A DNA stretch of 64,000 nucleotides. Source: Amaranthus tricolor. Lineage: Eukaryota; Streptophyta; Magnoliopsida; Caryophyllales; Amaranthaceae. Below the pieces are notes generated by a model. It did not search any database, had not been told where the DNA came from, and saw only the letters and a list, made by a program, of their open reading frames with translations. Shown piece by piece: positions 1 through 13,124 of this stretch. The stretch is taken from contig NC_080053.1 in NCBI RefSeq assembly GCF_026212465.1, positions 1,790,038-1,854,037 on the forward strand, given 5' to 3'. Position numbers and translations under genes: made by a program. The stretch's first letter is position 1, and each line of letters opens with the position of its first letter.

Positions 1-867
1 AACAAGGATAATTGATCATTGAAGAATGAACGATGAAGAATGAACAAGGATCAATGATCAATAATGAATGAACGATGAAGAATGAACAAGGATCAATGAT
101 TAATGAACAATGAACGATGAAGAATGAACAAGGATCAATGAGCATTGAAGAATGAACGATGAAGAATGAACAAGGATTAATGATCAATGAACAATAAACG
201 ATGAAGAATGAACGAGGATCAATGAGCATTGTAGAATGAACGATGAAGAATGTACAAGGATCAATGATGAATAATGAATGAACGATGAAGAATGAACAAG
301 GATCAATGATCAGTGAAGAATGAACGATGAAGAATGAATATGGATCATTAAAGAATGAACGATGATGAATGAACAAGGATCAATGATCATTGAAGAATGA
401 ACGATGAAGAATGAACAAGGATCAATGATCAATGAACAATGAATGATGAAGAATGAACAAGGATCAATGAGCATTGAAGAATGAACGATGAAGAATGAAT
501 ATGGATCAATGATCAATGAACAATGAACGATGAAGAATGAACGAGGATCAATGAGCATTGTAGAATGAACGATGAAGAATGAACGAGGATCAATGAGCAT
601 TGTAGAATGAACGATGAAGAATGTACAAGGATGAATGATGAATAATGAATGAACGATGAAGAATGAACAAGGATCAATGATCATTGAAGAATGAACGATG
701 AAGAATGAACATGGATCAATGATCATTAAAGAATGAACGATGAAGAATGAACAAGTATCAATGATCATTGAAGAATGAACGATGAAGAATGAACAAGGAT
801 CAATGATCAATGAACAATGAACGATGAACAATGAACCAGGATCAATGAGCATTGAAGAATGAACGAT

Positions 868-3800
868 TTAGAATGAACAAGGATCAATGATCATTGAAGA
901 TGGAACGATGAAGAATGAATAAGGATCAATGATCATTGAAGAATGAATGATGAAGAATGAATATGGATCAATGATCATTAAAGAATGAACGATGAAGAAT
1001 GAACAAGGATCAATGATCATTGAAGAATGAACGATGAAGAATGAACAAGGATCAATGTTCAATGAACAATGAACGATGAAGAATGAACCAGGATCAATGA
1101 GCATTGAAGAATGAACGATTTAGAATGAACAAGGATCAATGATCATTGAAGATGGAACGATGAAGAATGAATAAGGATCAATGATCATTGAAGAATGAAT
1201 GATGAAGAATGAATATGGATCAATGATCATTAAAGAATGAACGATGAAGAATGAACAAGGATCAATGATCATTGAAGAATGAACGATGAAGAATGAACAA
1301 GGATCAATGTTCAATGAACAATGAACGATGAAGAATGAACCAGGATCAATGAGCATTGAAGAATGAACGATTTAGAATGAACAAGAATCAATGATCATTG
1401 AAGATGGAACGATGAAGAATGAACAAGGATCAATGATCATTGAAGAATGAACGATGAAGAATGAATATGGATCAATGATCATTAAAGAATGAACGATGAA
1501 GAATGAACAAGGATCAATGATCAATGAACAATGAACGATGAAGAATGAACGAGGATCAATGAGCATTGTAGAATGAACGATGAAGAATGAACAAGGATCA
1601 ATGATCAATAATGAATGAACGATGAAGAATGAACAAGGATCAATGATTAATGAACAATGAACGATGAAGAATGAACAAGGATCAATGAGCATTGAAGAAT
1701 GAACGATGAAGAATGAACAAGGATCAATGATCAATGAACCATGAACGATGAAGAATGAACCAAGATCAATGAGCATTGTAGAATGAACGATGAAGAATGT
1801 ACAAGGTTCAATGATGAATAATGAATGAACGATGAAGAATGAACAAGGATGAATGATCATTGAAGAATGAGCGATGAAGAATGAATATGGATCAATGATC
1901 ATTAAAGAATGAAGGATGAAGAATGAACAAGGATCAATGATCATTGAAGAATGAACGATGAAGAATGAACAAGGATCAATGATCAATGAACAATGAACGA
2001 TGAAGAATGAACCAGGATCAATGAGCATTGAAGAATGAACGATTTAGAATGAACAAGGATCAATGATCATTGAAGATGGAACGATGAAGAATGAACAAGG
2101 ATCAATGATCATTAAAGAATGAACGATTTAGAATGAACAAGGATAATTGATCATTGAAGAATGAACGATGAAGAATGAACAAGGATCAATGATCAATGAA
2201 CCATGAACGATGAAGAATGAACCAAGATCAATGAGCATTGTAGAATGAACGATGAAGAATGTACAAGGATGAATGATGAATAATGAATGAACGATGAAGA
2301 ATGAACAAGGATCAATGATCATTGAAGAATGAACGATGAAGAATGAATATGGATCAATGATTATTAAAGAATGAACGATGAAGAATGAACAAGGATCAAT
2401 GATCATTGAAGAATGAACGATGAAGAATGAACAAGGATCAATGATCAATGAACAATGAACGATGAAGAATGAACAAGGATCAATGATCATTGAAGAATGA
2501 ACGATGAAGAATGAATATTGATTAATGATCATTAAAGAATGAACGATGAAGAATGAACAAGGATCAATGATCATTGAAGAATGAACGATGAAGAATGAAC
2601 AAGGATCAATGATCAATAATGAATGAACGATGAAGAATGAACAAGGATCAATGATTAATGAACAATGAACGATGAAGAATGAACAAGTATCAATGAGCAT
2701 TGAAGAATGAACGATGAAGAATGAACAAGGATCAATGATCAATGAACAATGAACGATGAAGAATGAACCAGGATCAATGAGAATTGAAGAATGAACGATT
2801 TAGAATGAACAAGGATCAATGATCATTGAAGATGGAACGATGAAGAATGAACAAGGATCAATGATCATTAAAGAATGAACGATTTAGAATGAACAAGGAT
2901 AATTGATCATTGAAGAATGAACGATGAAGAATGAACAAGGATCAATGATCAATGAACCATGAACGATGAAGAATGAACCAAGATCAATGAGCATTGTAGA
3001 ATGAACGATGAAGAATGTACAAGGATGAATGATGAATAATGAATGAACGATGAAGAATGAACAAGGATCAATGATCATTGAAGAATGAACGATGAAGAAT
3101 GAATATGGATCAATGATTATTAAAGAATGAACGATGAAGAATGAACAAGGATCAATGATCATTGAAGAATGAACGATGAAGAATGAACAAGGATCAATGA
3201 TCAATGAACAATGAACGATGAAGAATGAACAAGGATCAATGATCATTGAAGAATGAACGATGAAGAATGAATATGGATTAATGATCATTAAAGAATGAAC
3301 GATGAAGAATGAACAAGGATCAATGATCATTGAAGAATGAACGATGAAGAATGAACAAGGATCAATGATCAATAATGAATGAACGATGAAGAATGAACAA
3401 GGATCAATGATTAATGAACAATGAACGATGAAGAATGAACAAGGATCAATGCGCATTGAAGAATGAACGATGAAGAATGAACAAGGATCAATGATCAATG
3501 AACAATGAACGATGAAGAATGAACCAGGATCAATGAGAATTGAAGAATGAACGATTTAGAATGAACAAGGATCAATGATCATTGAAGATGGAACGATGAA
3601 GAATGAACAAGGATCAATGATCATTAAAGAATGAACGATTTAGAATGAACAAGGATAATTGATCATTGAAGAATGAACGATGAAGAATGAACAAGGATCA
3701 ATGATCAATGAACCATGAACGATGAAGAATGAACCAAGATCAATGAGCATTGTAGAATGAACGATGAAGAATGTACAAGGATGAATGATGAATAATGAAT

Positions 3801-4227
3801 GAACGATGAAGAATGAACAAGGATCAATGATCATTGAAGAATGAACGATGAAGAATGAATATGGATCAATGATTATTAAAGAATGAACGATGAAGAATGA
3901 ACAAGGATCAATGATCATTGAAGAATGAACGATGAAGAATGAACAAGGATCAATGATCAATGAACAATGAACGATGAAGAATGAACCAGGATCAATGAGC
4001 ATTGAAGAATGAACGATTTAGAATGAACAAGAATCAATGATCATTGAAGATGGAACGATGAAGAATGAACAAGGATCAATGATCATTGAAGAATGAACGA
4101 TGAAGAATGAATATGGATCTATGATCATTAAAGAATGAACGATGAAGAATGAACAAGGATCAATGATCAATGAACAATGAACGATGAAGAATGAACCAGG
4201 ATCAATGAGCATTGAAGAATAAACGAT
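868..4227 (+). repeat. Higher-order repeat copy 1 (3,360 bp, 80 monomers)
   Basis: Using the GATTTAG variant monomer as a block marker, the order of blocks is 252, 252, 756, 756, 756, 378 and 210 bp, summing to 3,360 bp. The two 252-bp blocks (868-1119 and 1120-1371) appear identical. The second and third 756-bp blocks (2128-2883 and 2884-3639) are near-identical tandem copies. The third carries a private GCGCATTG variant at about 3449. The same block order recurs at 4228 and 6832. Confidence 0.85.
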
Positions 4228-6831
4228 TTAGAATGAACAAGGATCAATGATCATTGAAGATGGAACGATGAAGAATGAATAAGGATCAATGATCATTGAA
4301 GAATGAATGATGAAGAATGAATATGGATCAATGATCATTAAAGAATGAACGATGAAGAATGAACAAGGATCAATGATCATTGAAGAATGAACGATGAAGA
4401 ATGAACAAGGATCAATGTTCAATGAACAATGAACGATGAAGAATGAACCAGGATCAATGAGCATTGAAGAATGAACGATTTAGAATGAACAAGGATCAAT
4501 GATCATTGAAGATGGAACGATGAAGAATGAATAAGGATCAATGATCATTGAAGAATGAATGATGAAGAATGAATATGGATCAATGATCATTAAAGAATGA
4601 ACGATGAAGAATGAACAAGGATCAATGATCATTGAAGAATGAACGATGAAGAATGAACAAGGATCAATGTTCAATGAACAATGAACGATGAAGAATGAAC
4701 CAGGATCAATGAGCATTGAAGAATGAACGATTTAGAATGAACAAGAATCAATGATCATTGAAGATGGAACGATGAAGAATGAACAAGGATCAATGATCAT
4801 TGAAGAATGAACGATGAAGAATGAATATGGATCAATGATCATTAAAGAATGAACGATGAAGAATGAACAAGGATCAATGATCAATGAACAATGAACGATG
4901 AAGAATGAACGAGGATCAATGAGCATTGTAGAATGAACGATGAAGAATGAACAAGGATCAATGATCAATAATGAATGAACGATGAAGAATGAACAAGGAT
5001 CAATGATTAATGAACAATGAACGATGAAGAATGAACAAGGATCAATGAGCATTGAAGAATGAACGATGAAGAATGAACAAGGATCAATGATCAATGAACC
5101 ATGAACGATGAAGAATGAACCAAGATCAATGAGCATTGTAGAATGAACGATGAAGAATGTACAAGGTTCAATGATGAATAATGAATGAACGATGAAGAAT
5201 GAACAAGGATGAATGATCATTGAAGAATGAGCGATGAAGAATGAATATGGATCAATGATCATTAAAGAATGAAGGATGAAGAATGAACAAGGATCAATGA
5301 TCATTGAAGAATGAACGATGAAGAATGAACAAGGATCAATGATCAATGAACAATGAACGATGAAGAATGAACCAGGATCAATGAGAATTGAAGAATGAAC
5401 GATTTAGAATGAACAAGGATCAATGATCATTGAAGATGGAACGATGAAGAATGAACAAGGATCAATGATCATTAAAGAATGAACGATTTAGAATGAACAA
5501 GGATAATTGATCATTGAAGAATGAACGATGAAGAATGAACAAGGATCAATGATCAATGAACCATGAACGATGAAGAATGAACCAAGATCAATGAGCATTG
5601 TAGAATGAACGATGAAGAATGTACAAGGATGAATGATGAATAATGAATGAACGATGAAGAATGAACAAGGATCAATGATCATTGAAGAATGAACGATGAA
5701 GAATGAATATGGATCAATGATTATTAAAGAATGAACGATGAAGAATGAACAAGGATCAATGATCATTGAAGAATGAACGATGAAGAATGAACAAGGATCA
5801 ATGATCAATGAACAATGAACGATGAAGAATGAACAAGGATCAATGATCATTGAAGAATGAACTATGAAGAATGAATATGGATTAATGATCATTAAAGAAT
5901 GAACGATGAAGAATGAACAAGGATCAATGATCATTGAAGAATGAACGATGAAGAATGAACAAGGATCAATGATCAATAATGAATGAACGATGAAGAATGA
6001 ACAAGGATCAATGATTAATGAACAATGAACGATGAAGAATGAACAAGGATCAATGCGCATTGAAGAATGAACGATGAAGAATGAACAAGGATCAATGATC
6101 AATGAACAATGAACGATGAAGAATGAACCAGGATCAATGAGAATTGAAGAATGAACGATTTAGAATGAACAAGGATCAATGATCATTGAAGATGGAACGA
6201 TGAAGAATGAACAAGGATCAATGATCATTAAAGAATGAACGATTTAGAATGAACAAGGATAATTGATCATTGAAGAATGAACGATGAAGAATGAACAAGG
6301 ATCAATGATCAATGAACCATGAACGATGAAGAATGAACCAAGATCAATGAGCATTGTAGAATGAACGATGAAGAATGTACAAGGATGAATGATGAATAAT
6401 GAATGAACGATGAAGAATGAACAAGGATCAATGATCATTGAAGAATGAACGATGAAGAATGAATATGGATCAATGATTATTAAAGAATGAACGATGAAGA
6501 ATGAACAAGGATCAATGATCATTGAAGAATGAACGATGAAGAATGAACAAGGATCAATGATCAATGAACAATGAACGATGAAGAATGAACCAGGATCAAT
6601 GAGCATTGAAGAATGAACGATTTAGAATGAACAAGAATCAATGATCATTGAAGATGGAACGATGAAGAATGAACAAGGATCAATGATCATTGAAGAATGA
6701 ACGATGAAGAATGAATATGGATCTATGATCATTAAAGAATGAACGATGAAGAATGAACAAGGATCAATGATCAATGAACAATGAACGATGAAGAATGAAC
6801 CAGGATCAATGAGCATTAAAGAATAAACGAT
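4228..6831 (+). repeat. Higher-order repeat copy 2, shortened (2,604 bp, 62 monomers)
   Basis: Block order is 252, 252, 756, 756, 378 and 210 bp: the same as the 3,360-bp unit but with one 756-bp block (18 monomers) missing. The retained block carries the GCGCATTG variant at about 6053. That variant is shared with the second of the two tandem blocks in the preceding unit (about 3449) and not with the following unit, which indicates descent from the preceding unit's tail. Unequal crossover between the two adjacent 756-bp blocks is the simplest explanation. Confidence 0.83.
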
Positions 6832-9800
6832 TTAGAATGAACAAGGATCAATGATCATTGAAGATGGAACGATGAAGAATGAATAAGGATCAATGATCAT
6901 TGAAGAATGAATGATGAAGAATGAATATGGATCAATGATCATTAAAGAATGAACGATGAAGAATGAACAAGGATCAATGATCATTGAAGAATGAACGATG
7001 AAGAATGAACAAGGATCAATGTTCAATGAACAATGAACGATGAAGAATGAACCAGGATCAATGAGCATTGAAGAATGAACGATTTAGAATGAACAAGGAT
7101 CAATGATCATTGAAGATGGAACGATGAAGAATGAATAAGGATCAATGATCATTGAAGAATGAATGATGAAGAATGAATATGGATCAATGATCATTAAAGA
7201 ATGAACGATGAAGAATGAACAAGGATCAATGATCATTGAAGAATGAACGATGAAGAATGAACAAGGATCAATGTTCAATGAACAATGAACGATGAAGAAT
7301 GAACCAGGATCAATGAGCATTGAAGAATGAACGATTTAGAATGAACAAGAATCAATGATCATTGAAGATGGAACGATGAAGAATGAACAAGGATCAATGA
7401 TCATTGAAGAATGAACGATGAAGAATGAATATGGATCAATGATCATTAAAGAATGAACGATGAAGAATGAACAAGGATCAATGATCAATGAACAATGAAC
7501 GATGAAGAATGAACGAGGATCAATGAGCATTGTAGAATGAACGATGAAGAATGAACAAGGATCAATGATCAATAATGAATGAACGATGAAGAATGAACAA
7601 GGATCAATGATTAATGAACAATGAACGATGAAGAATGAACAAGGATCAATGAGCATTGAAGAATGAACGATGAAGAATGAACAAGGATCAATGATCAATG
7701 AACCATGAACGATGAAGAATGAACCAAGATCAATGAGCATTGTAGAATGAACGATGAAGAATGTACAAGGTTCAATGATGAATAATGAATGAACGATGAA
7801 GAATGAACAAGGATGAATGATCATTGAAGAATGAGCGATGAAGAATGAATATGGATCAATGATCATTAAAGAATGAAGGATGAAGAATGAACAAGGATCA
7901 ATGATCATTGAAGAATGAACGATGAAGAATGAACAAGGATCAATGATCAATGAACAATGAACGATGAAGAATGAACCAGGATCAATGAGCATTGAAGAAT
8001 GAACGATTTAGAATGAACAAGGATCAATGATCATTGAAGATGGAACGATGAAGAATGAACAAGGATCAATGATCATTAAAGAATGAACGATTTAGAATGA
8101 ACAAGGATAATTGATCATTGAAGAATGAACGATGAAGAATGAACAAGGATCAATGATCAATGAACCATGAACGATGAAGAATGAACCAAGATCAATGAGC
8201 ATTGTAGAATGAACGATGAAGAATGTACAAGGATGAATGATGAATAATGAATGAACGATGAAGAATGAACAAGGATCAATGATCATTGAAGAATGAACGA
8301 TGAAGAATGAATATGGATCAATGATTATTAAAGAATGAACGATGAAGAATGAACAAGGATCAATGATCATTGAAGAATGAACGATGAAGAATGAACAAGG
8401 ATCAATGATCAATGAACAATGAACGATGAAGAATGAACAAGGATCAATGATCATTGAAGAATGAACGATGAAGAATGAATATGGATTAATGATCATTAAA
8501 GAATGAACGATGAAGAATGAACAAGGATCAATGATCATTGAAGAATGAACGATGAAGAATGAACAAGGATCAATGATCAATAATGAATGAACGATGAAGA
8601 ATGAACAAGGATCAATGATTAATGAACAATGAACGATGAAGAATGAACAAGTATCAATGAGCATTGAAGAATGAACGATGAAGAATGAACAAGGATCAAT
8701 GATCAATGAACAATGAACGATGAAGAATGAACCAGGATCAATGAGAATTGAAGAATGAACGATTTAGAATGAACAAGGATCAATGATCATTGAAGATGGA
8801 ACGATGAAGAATGAACAAAGATCAATGATCATTAAAGAATGAACGATTTAGAATGAACAAGGATAATTGATCATTGAAGAATGAACGATGAAGAATGAAC
8901 AAGGATCAATGATCAATGAACCATGAACGATGAAGAATGAACCAAGATCAATGAGCATTGTAGAATGAACGATGAAGAATGTACAAGGATGAATGATGAA
9001 TAATGAATGAACGATGAAGAATGAACAAGGATCAATGATCATTGAAGAATGAACGATGAAGAATGAATATGGATCAATGATTATTAAAGAATGAACGATG
9101 AAGAATGAACAAGGATCAATGATCATTGAAGAATGAACGATGAAGAATGAACAAGGATCAATGATCAATGAACAATGAACGATGAAGAATGAACAAGGAT
9201 CAATGATCATTGAAGAATGAACGATGAAGAATGAATATGGATTAATGATCATTAAAGAATGAACGATGAAGAATGAACAAGGATCAATGATCATTGAAGA
9301 ATGAACGATGAAGAATGAACAAGGATCAATGATCAATAATGAATGAACGATGAAGAATGAACAAGGATCAATGATTAATGAACAATGAACGATGAAGAAT
9401 GAACAAGGATCAATGAGCATTGAAGAATGAACGATGAAGAATGAATAAGGATCAATGATCAATGAACAATGAACGATGAAGAATGAACCAGGATCAATGA
9501 GAATTGAAGAATGAACGATTTAGAATGAACAAGGATCAATGATCATTGAAGATGGAACGATGAAGAATGAACAAGGATCAATGATCATTAAAGAATGAAC
9601 GATTTAGAATGAACAAGGATAATTGATCATTGAAGAATGAACGATGAAGAATGAACAAGGATCAATGATCAATGAACCATGAACGATGAAGAATGAACCA
9701 AGATCAATGAGCATTGTAGAATGAACGATGAAGAATGTACAAGGATGAATGATGAATAATGAATGAACGATGAAGAATGAACAAGGATCAATGATCATTG

Positions 9801-10191
9801 AAGAATGAACGATGAAGAATGAATATGGATCAATGATTATTAAAGAATGAACGATGAAGAATGAACAAGGATCAATGATCATTGAAGAATGAACGATGAA
9901 GAATGAACAAGGATCAATGATCAATGAACAATGAACGATGAAGAATGAACCAGGATCAATGAGCATTGAAGAATGAACGATTTAGAATGAACAAGAATCA
10001 ATGATCATTGAAGATGGAACGATGAAGAATGAACAAGGATCAATGATCATTGAAGAATGAACGATGAAGAATGAATATGGATCTATGATCATTAAAGAAT
10101 GAACGATGAAGAATGAACAAGGATCAATGATCAATGAACAATGAACGATGAAGAATGAACCAGGATCAATGAGCATTGAAGAATAAACGAT
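6832..10191 (+). repeat. Higher-order repeat copy 3 (3,360 bp, 80 monomers)
   Basis: This has the same seven-block order as the unit at 868-4227, with boundaries at 6832, 7084, 7336, 8092, 8848, 9604 and 9982. It differs from the first unit by scattered single-base changes, for example AACAAAGATC at about 8817. After 10191 the regular order breaks down into shorter or rearranged blocks. Confidence 0.83.
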
Positions 10192-13124
10192 TTAGAATGA
10201 ACAAGAATCAATGATCATTGAAGATGGAACGATGAAGAATGAACAAGGATCAATGATCATTGAAGAATGAACGATGAAGAATGAACAAGGATTAATGATC
10301 AATGAACAATGAACGATGAAGAATGAACCAGGATCAATGAGCATTGAAGAATGAACGATTTAGAATGAACAAGGATCAATGATCATTGAAGATGGAACGA
10401 TGAAGAATGAACAAGGATCAATGATCATTGAAGAATGAACGATGAAGAATGAATATGGATCAATGATCATTAAAGAATGAACGATGAAGAATGAACAAGG
10501 ATCAATGATCATTGAAGAATGAACGATGAAGAATGAACAAGGATCAATGATCAATGAACAATGAACGATGAAGAATGAACCAGGATCAATGAGCATTGAA
10601 GAATGAACGATTTAGAATGAACAAGAATCAAATATCATTGAAGATGGAACGATGAAGAATGAACAAGGATCAATGATCATTGAAGAATGAACGATGAAGA
10701 ATGAATATGGATCAATGATCATTAAAGAATGAACGATGAAGAATGAACAAGGATCAATGATCAATGAACAATGAACGATGAAGAATGAACGAGGATCAAT
10801 GAGCATTGTAGAATGAACGATGAAGAATGAACAAGGATCAATGATCAATAATGAATGAACGATGAAGAATGAACAAGGATCAATGATTAATGAACAATGA
10901 ACGATGAAGAATGAACAAGGATCAATGATCAATGAACCATGAACGATGAAGAATGAACCAAGATCAATAAGCATTGTAGAATGAACGATGAAGAATGTAC
11001 AAGGATCAATGATGAATAATGAATGAACGATGAAGAATGAACAAGGATGAATGATCATTGAAGAATGAGCGATGAAGAATGAATATGGATCAATGATCAT
11101 TAAAGAATGAAGGATGAAGAATGAACAAGGATCAATGATCATTGAAGAATGAACGATGAAGAATGAACAAGGATCAATGATCAATGAACGATGAACGATG
11201 AAGAATGAACCAGGATCAATGAGCATTGAAGAATGAAGGATTTAGAATGAACAAGGATCAATGATCATTGAAGATGGAACGATGAAGAATGAACAAGGAT
11301 CAATGATCATTAAAGAATGAACGATTTAGAATGAACAAGGATAATTGATCATTGAAGAATGAACGATGAAGAATGAACAAGGATCAATGATCAATAATGA
11401 ATGAACGATGAAGAATGAACAAGGATCAATGATTAATGAACAATGAACGATGAAGAATGAACAAGGATCAATGAGCATTGAAGAATGAACGATGAAGAAT
11501 GAACAAGGATTAATGATCAATGAACAATAAACGATGAAGAATGAACGAGGATCAATGAGCATTGTAGAATGAACGATGAAGAATGTACAAGGATCAATGA
11601 TGAATAATGAATGAACGATGAAGAATGAACAAGGATCAATGATCAGTGAAGAATGAACGATGAAGAATGAATATGGATCATTAAAGAATGAACGATGATG
11701 AATGAACAAGGATCAATGATCATTGAAGAATGAACGATGAAGAATGAACAAGGATCAATGATCAATGAACAATGAACGATGAAGAATGAACAAGGATCAA
11801 TGAGCATTGAAGAATGAACGATGAAGAATGAACAAGGATCAATGATCAATGAACAATGAACGATGAAGAATGAACAAGGATCAATGATCAATGAACAATG
11901 AACGATGAAGAATGAACAAGGATCAATGAGCATTGAAGAATGAACGATGAAGAATGAACAAGGATCAATGATCAATGAACCATGAACGATGAAGAATGAA
12001 CCAAGATCAATGAGCATTGTAGAATGAACGATGAAGAATGTACAAGGTTCAATGATGAATAATGAATGAACGATGAAGAATGAACAAGGATGAATGATCA
12101 TTGAAGAATGAGCGATGAAGAATGAATATGGATCAATGATCATTAAAGAATGAAGGATGAAGAATGAACAAGGATCAATGATCATTGAAGAATGAACGAT
12201 GAAGAATGAACAAGGATCAATGATCAATGAACAATGAACGATGAAGAATGAACCAGGATCAATGAGCATTGAAGAATGAACGATTTAGAATGAACAAGGA
12301 TCAATGATCATTGAAGATGGAACGATGAAGAATGAACAAGGATCAATGATCATTAAAGAATGAACGATTTAGAATGAACAAGGATAATTGATCATTGAAG
12401 AATGAACGATGAAGAATGAACAAGGATCAATGATCAATGAACCATGAACGATGAAGAATGAACCAAGATCAATGAGCATTGAAGAATGAACGATGAAGAA
12501 TGTACAAGGATGAATGATGAATAATGAATGAACGATGAAGAATGAACAAGGATCAATGATCATTGAAGAATGAACGATGAAGAATGAATATGGATCAATG
12601 ATTATTAAAGAATGAACGATGAAGAATGAACAAGGATCAATGATCATTGAAGAATGAACGATGAAGAATGAACAAGGATCAATGATCAATGAACAATGAA
12701 CGATGAAGAATGAACAAGGATCAATGATCATTGAAGAATGAACGATGAAGAATGAATATGGATTAATGATCATTAAAGAATGAACGATGAAGAATGAACA
12801 AGGATCAATGATCATTGAAGAATGAACGATGAAGAATGAACAAGGATCAATGATCAATAATGAATGAACGATGAAGAATGAACAAGGATCAATGATTAAT
12901 GAACAATGAACGATGAAGAATGAACAAGGATCAATGAGCATTGAAGAATGAACGATGAAGAATGAACAAGGATCAATGATCAATGAACAATGAACGATGA
13001 AGAATGAACCAGGATCAATGAGAATTGAAGAATGAACGATTTAGAATGAACAAGGATCAATGATCATTGAAGATGGAACGATGAAGAATGAACAAGGATC
13101 AATGATCATTAAAGAATGAACGAT

